From Chitinophagaceae bacterium (GTDB taxonomy: Bacteria > Bacteroidota > Bacteroidia > Chitinophagales > Chitinophagaceae): DNA of 64,000 bases. The stretch lies in the NCBI GenBank assembly GCA_024103425.1, contig JAGFIS010000033.1:54063-118062 (forward strand), given 5' to 3'. The notes beneath the pieces were generated by a model. It saw only the letters and a program-made list of their open reading frames with translations. It was not told where the DNA came from and made no database searches. Position 1 is the stretch's first letter. Each line of letters opens with the position of its first letter. The translations under genes were made by a program, and so were the position numbers. Below, one piece after another: positions 62,466-64,000 of the stretch.

Positions 62466-63113
62466 ATGACAAAAAAAGAAAAAGCCGATTACATCATAAA
62501 AGAGTTAGAAAAACTCTATCCACATCCTGCACTGCCACTCGATTACAAAGATCCTTATACATTACTGATTGCGGTACTGCTGGCAGCGAGGAATACCGAC
62601 GTTGGAGTTAATAAAGTAACCCCAGAATTATTTGCCAGGGCTGATAATCCGAAGGGTATGATTAAGATGGATGAGGAAGAAATCCGTGAAATTATCAAGA
62701 CGATCTTCATGTCAGCCCGTAAAGCTAAGGCCGTCAGGGAACTTTCACAGATTTTGGTAGATAAGTTCAAGGGGAAAGTGCCTGCAGACTTTGAAGAATT
62801 GGAAAAACTGCCCGGCGTTGGTCACAAGACTGCCTCTGTCGTGATGTCGCTCGCCTTTGATGTACCTGCGTTTCCTATAGACACGCATATACAACGAATG
62901 ATGATCAGGTGGGGAATTTCAGCAGGCAAGAATGTGGACCGGATAGAAGAAGATGCGAAGAAATTTTTTCCGAAGGAGAAATGGAATAAACTCTATTTAC
63001 AGATAACCCTGTATGGCAGGGAGTATTCACCTGCCCGTTTTCCAAGTCTGAGCAAGGATTTTATTACTGCAAAAATCGGAAGCAAGAAAGTGTTGGAAGA
63101 ATACAAACCGTAA
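62466..63113 (+). CDS. Endonuclease III-like protein, diverged copy without Fe-S cluster
   Basis: A 215-residue HhH-GPD DNA glycosylase-fold protein. The helix-hairpin-helix LPGVGHKTASVV has the catalytic Lys K121, and D139 in FPIDTH completes the pair. It differs from the neighbour and from standard EndoIII at two lesion-contact loops: AARNTD at 40-45 instead of SAQCTD, and TIFMSARKAK at 79-88 instead of PCGLSPQKSK. The C-terminus YSPARFPSLSKDFITAKIGS has none of the four cluster cysteines. Catalysis is likely retained but base specificity may have changed. It is 22 bp upstream of its paralog, probably after a tandem duplication. Confidence 0.88.
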   Translation: MTKKEKADYIIKELEKLYPHPALPLDYKDPYTLLIAVLLAARNTDVGVNKVTPELFARADNPKGMIKMDEEEIREIIKTIFMSARKAKAVRELSQILVDKFKGKVPADFEELEKLPGVGHKTASVVMSLAFDVPAFPIDTHIQRMMIRWGISAGKNVDRIEEDAKKFFPKEKWNKLYLQITLYGREYSPARFPSLSKDFITAKIGSKKVLEEYKP

Positions 63114-63135
63114 AAAGCGTAGAGACCTCTGAAGC

Positions 63136-63783
63136 ATGACCAAGAAAGAAAAAGCACAATACGTAATGGATGAACTGGAAAAGCTGTATCCTGAGTTTAA
63201 GATTCCGCTGGATTTTATCAGTCCTTATACTTTGTTGGTGGCGGTTGTGCTTTCTGCTCAGTGCACGGATGCACGTGTGAACCAGGTAACACCGATCCTT
63301 TTCGGTCAGGCTGACAATCCCTTCGATATGGTGAAACTGCCCGTTGAAGAAATTCAATCCATCATCCGTCCCTGCGGATTATCACCGCAAAAATCAAAGG
63401 CCATTTACGGATTATCACAAATCCTCATCGACAAATTCAAGGGAGAAGTGCCCGCTAGTTTTGAAGAATTGGAAAAGCTTCCCGGCGTAGGGCATAAGAC
63501 TGCCTCCGTTGTCATGTCACAGGCCTTCGGGATACCTGCGTTCCCGGTAGATACGCATATACATCGCTTGATGACTCGCTGGGGACTGACCAACGGTAAG
63601 AGTGTAGAGCAAACAGAGAAGGATGCCAAAGCACTCTTTCCCAAAGAAAGATGGAACAAGCTCCACGTACAAATCATACTCTATGGACGCGAGTATTCGC
63701 CGGCGCGGTCGCCCAGCCTCAGTAAAGATTTTATCACAGCAAAAATTGGCAGCAAGAAAGTACTGGAAGGATATAAGCCCTGA
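63136..63783 (+). CDS. nth: Endonuclease III (Fe-S-less type)
   Basis: A 215-residue DNA glycosylase/AP lyase for oxidised pyrimidines. It keeps the normal lesion loop SAQCTD (40-45, with the intercalating-type Gln42), the HhH motif LPGVGHKTASVV with K121, and D139 in FPVDTH. The C-terminal part GREYSPARSPSLSKDF replaces the Cys-x6-Cys-x2-Cys-x5-Cys cluster motif of E. coli Nth, so no [4Fe-4S] cluster is expected. It is the more canonical of the tandem pair and has the same length as the other. A cluster-free type is, from memory, also found in other Bacteroidota. Confidence 0.9.
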   Translation: MTKKEKAQYVMDELEKLYPEFKIPLDFISPYTLLVAVVLSAQCTDARVNQVTPILFGQADNPFDMVKLPVEEIQSIIRPCGLSPQKSKAIYGLSQILIDKFKGEVPASFEELEKLPGVGHKTASVVMSQAFGIPAFPVDTHIHRLMTRWGLTNGKSVEQTEKDAKALFPKERWNKLHVQIILYGREYSPARSPSLSKDFITAKIGSKKVLEGYKP

Positions 63784-63834
63784 TTTGAAAGTTTGATCAC
63801 AAGCGGAAGCAGGCTACTGATAGAGGACTGTGAT

Positions 63835-63901
63835 AAAGTACCCGGACCATCCCTGGTCCGGGAAGAACTTTAAGCCTTGACCAGGATGGTCAAGGTACTT
63901 T
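63835..63901. repeat. REP-like element of two inverted palindromic units
   Basis: Outer arms AAAGTACC (63835-63842) and GGTACTTT (63894-63901) enclose two hairpins: CCCGGACCA/TGGTCCGGG (63841-63849, 63854-63862) and CCTTGACCA/TGGTCAAGG (63875-63883, 63887-63895). The right unit is an inverted variant of the left, so the whole can fold as a three-way junction. A similar sequence, CCATCCGGGACGG, begins at the right edge of the window. Confidence 0.8.
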
Positions 63902-64000
63902 AGGCGGCATGGATTTCGAAACTTTTAGGGTTACATAGCTAAGTCGAAACGAGGCACCGGAACTTGGTGTGGAAGAATAATAACCATCCGGGACGGCCTA
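63902..64000. other. Right-edge non-coding sequence
   Basis: No gene is seen in the last 99 bp. The final 20 bases resemble the GGACCATCC part of the preceding repeat, suggesting another unit is cut by the window edge. Confidence 0.4.

Noticed and set aside
1..64000. tRNA, rRNA, insertion sequences, prophage or conjugative genes
   Set aside because: None was recognised in the intergenic regions or among the translated frames; covariance-model search could still find short RNAs I missed.

Overview
The window looks like chromosomal DNA of a Bacteroidota bacterium, most likely from the Chitinophagaceae or a related sphingobacterial group (family-level placement is inference). Supporting signs are a SusC/SusD pair, three proteins with C-terminal type IX secretion (T9SS) sorting domains, an E1/E2 2-oxoglutarate dehydrogenase pair, and many gene starts preceded by the Bacteroidota -7 element TAnnTTTG. 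I saw no rRNA, tRNA, CRISPR array, insertion sequence or phage gene.

Region 1 (1-10.2 kb) is the edge of a polysaccharide utilization locus. It holds the tail of a GH29 alpha-L-fucosidase, a secreted sugar isomerase-like TIM barrel, SusC, SusD and a formylglycine sulfatase on the + strand. Facing them is a two-gene operon encoding a T9SS-exported CE1-like esterase and a compact clan GH-A hydrolase. Back-to-back terminators separate the two units. A sulfated and/or fucosylated, possibly acylated glycan is the inferred target.

Region 2 (10.2-23.6 kb) is a beta-mannan/mannobiose module: two GH26 mannanases, an AGE-family mannobiose 2-epimerase, a GH130 mannosylglucose phosphorylase, a GPH-family symporter, an AraC regulator, a GMC oxidoreductase, a secreted T9SS protein of unknown role and a GH3 beta-glucosidase. 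The expected flow is mannan to mannobiose (GH26), uptake (GPH), mannosyl-glucose (epimerase), then mannose-1-phosphate plus glucose (GH130). A near-identical 20-nt motif occurs in two of its divergent promoter regions, with a split variant in a third.

Region 3 (23.6-42 kb) is mostly housekeeping: DUF2905, a YfcC transporter, a lipoprotein plus T9SS subtilase, an RsmB-like methyltransferase, sucB/sucA, rpsT, an M14 peptidase, an LtaS-like phosphotransferase, a CBS-domain beta-synthase, a Tat-type GH125 alpha-mannosidase and a small secreted protein.

Region 4 (42-48.6 kb) is a complete, tightly coupled trpEGDCFBA operon. Ahead of it is a textbook attenuator: a 20-residue leader peptide with three consecutive Trp codons, a 1:2 hairpin, an 8-bp antiterminator and a GC-rich terminator with seven Ts. 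It is expressed from a promoter that makes the leader peptide mRNA almost leaderless.

Region 5 (48.6-64 kb) holds a TlpA-like thioredoxin protein, a BlaI/M56 sensor pair, cdd, a bifunctional nuclease, etfBA, tilS, a rhomboid protease, rlmH, GH53 galactanase, a divergent Lrp / Cys-Met PLP lyase pair with a 20-bp palindrome between them, aspA, and a tandem pair of endonuclease III paralogs. Both paralogs lack the [4Fe-4S] cysteines and one has an altered lesion-recognition loop. REP-like palindromes follow trpA, tilS and the second endonuclease gene.
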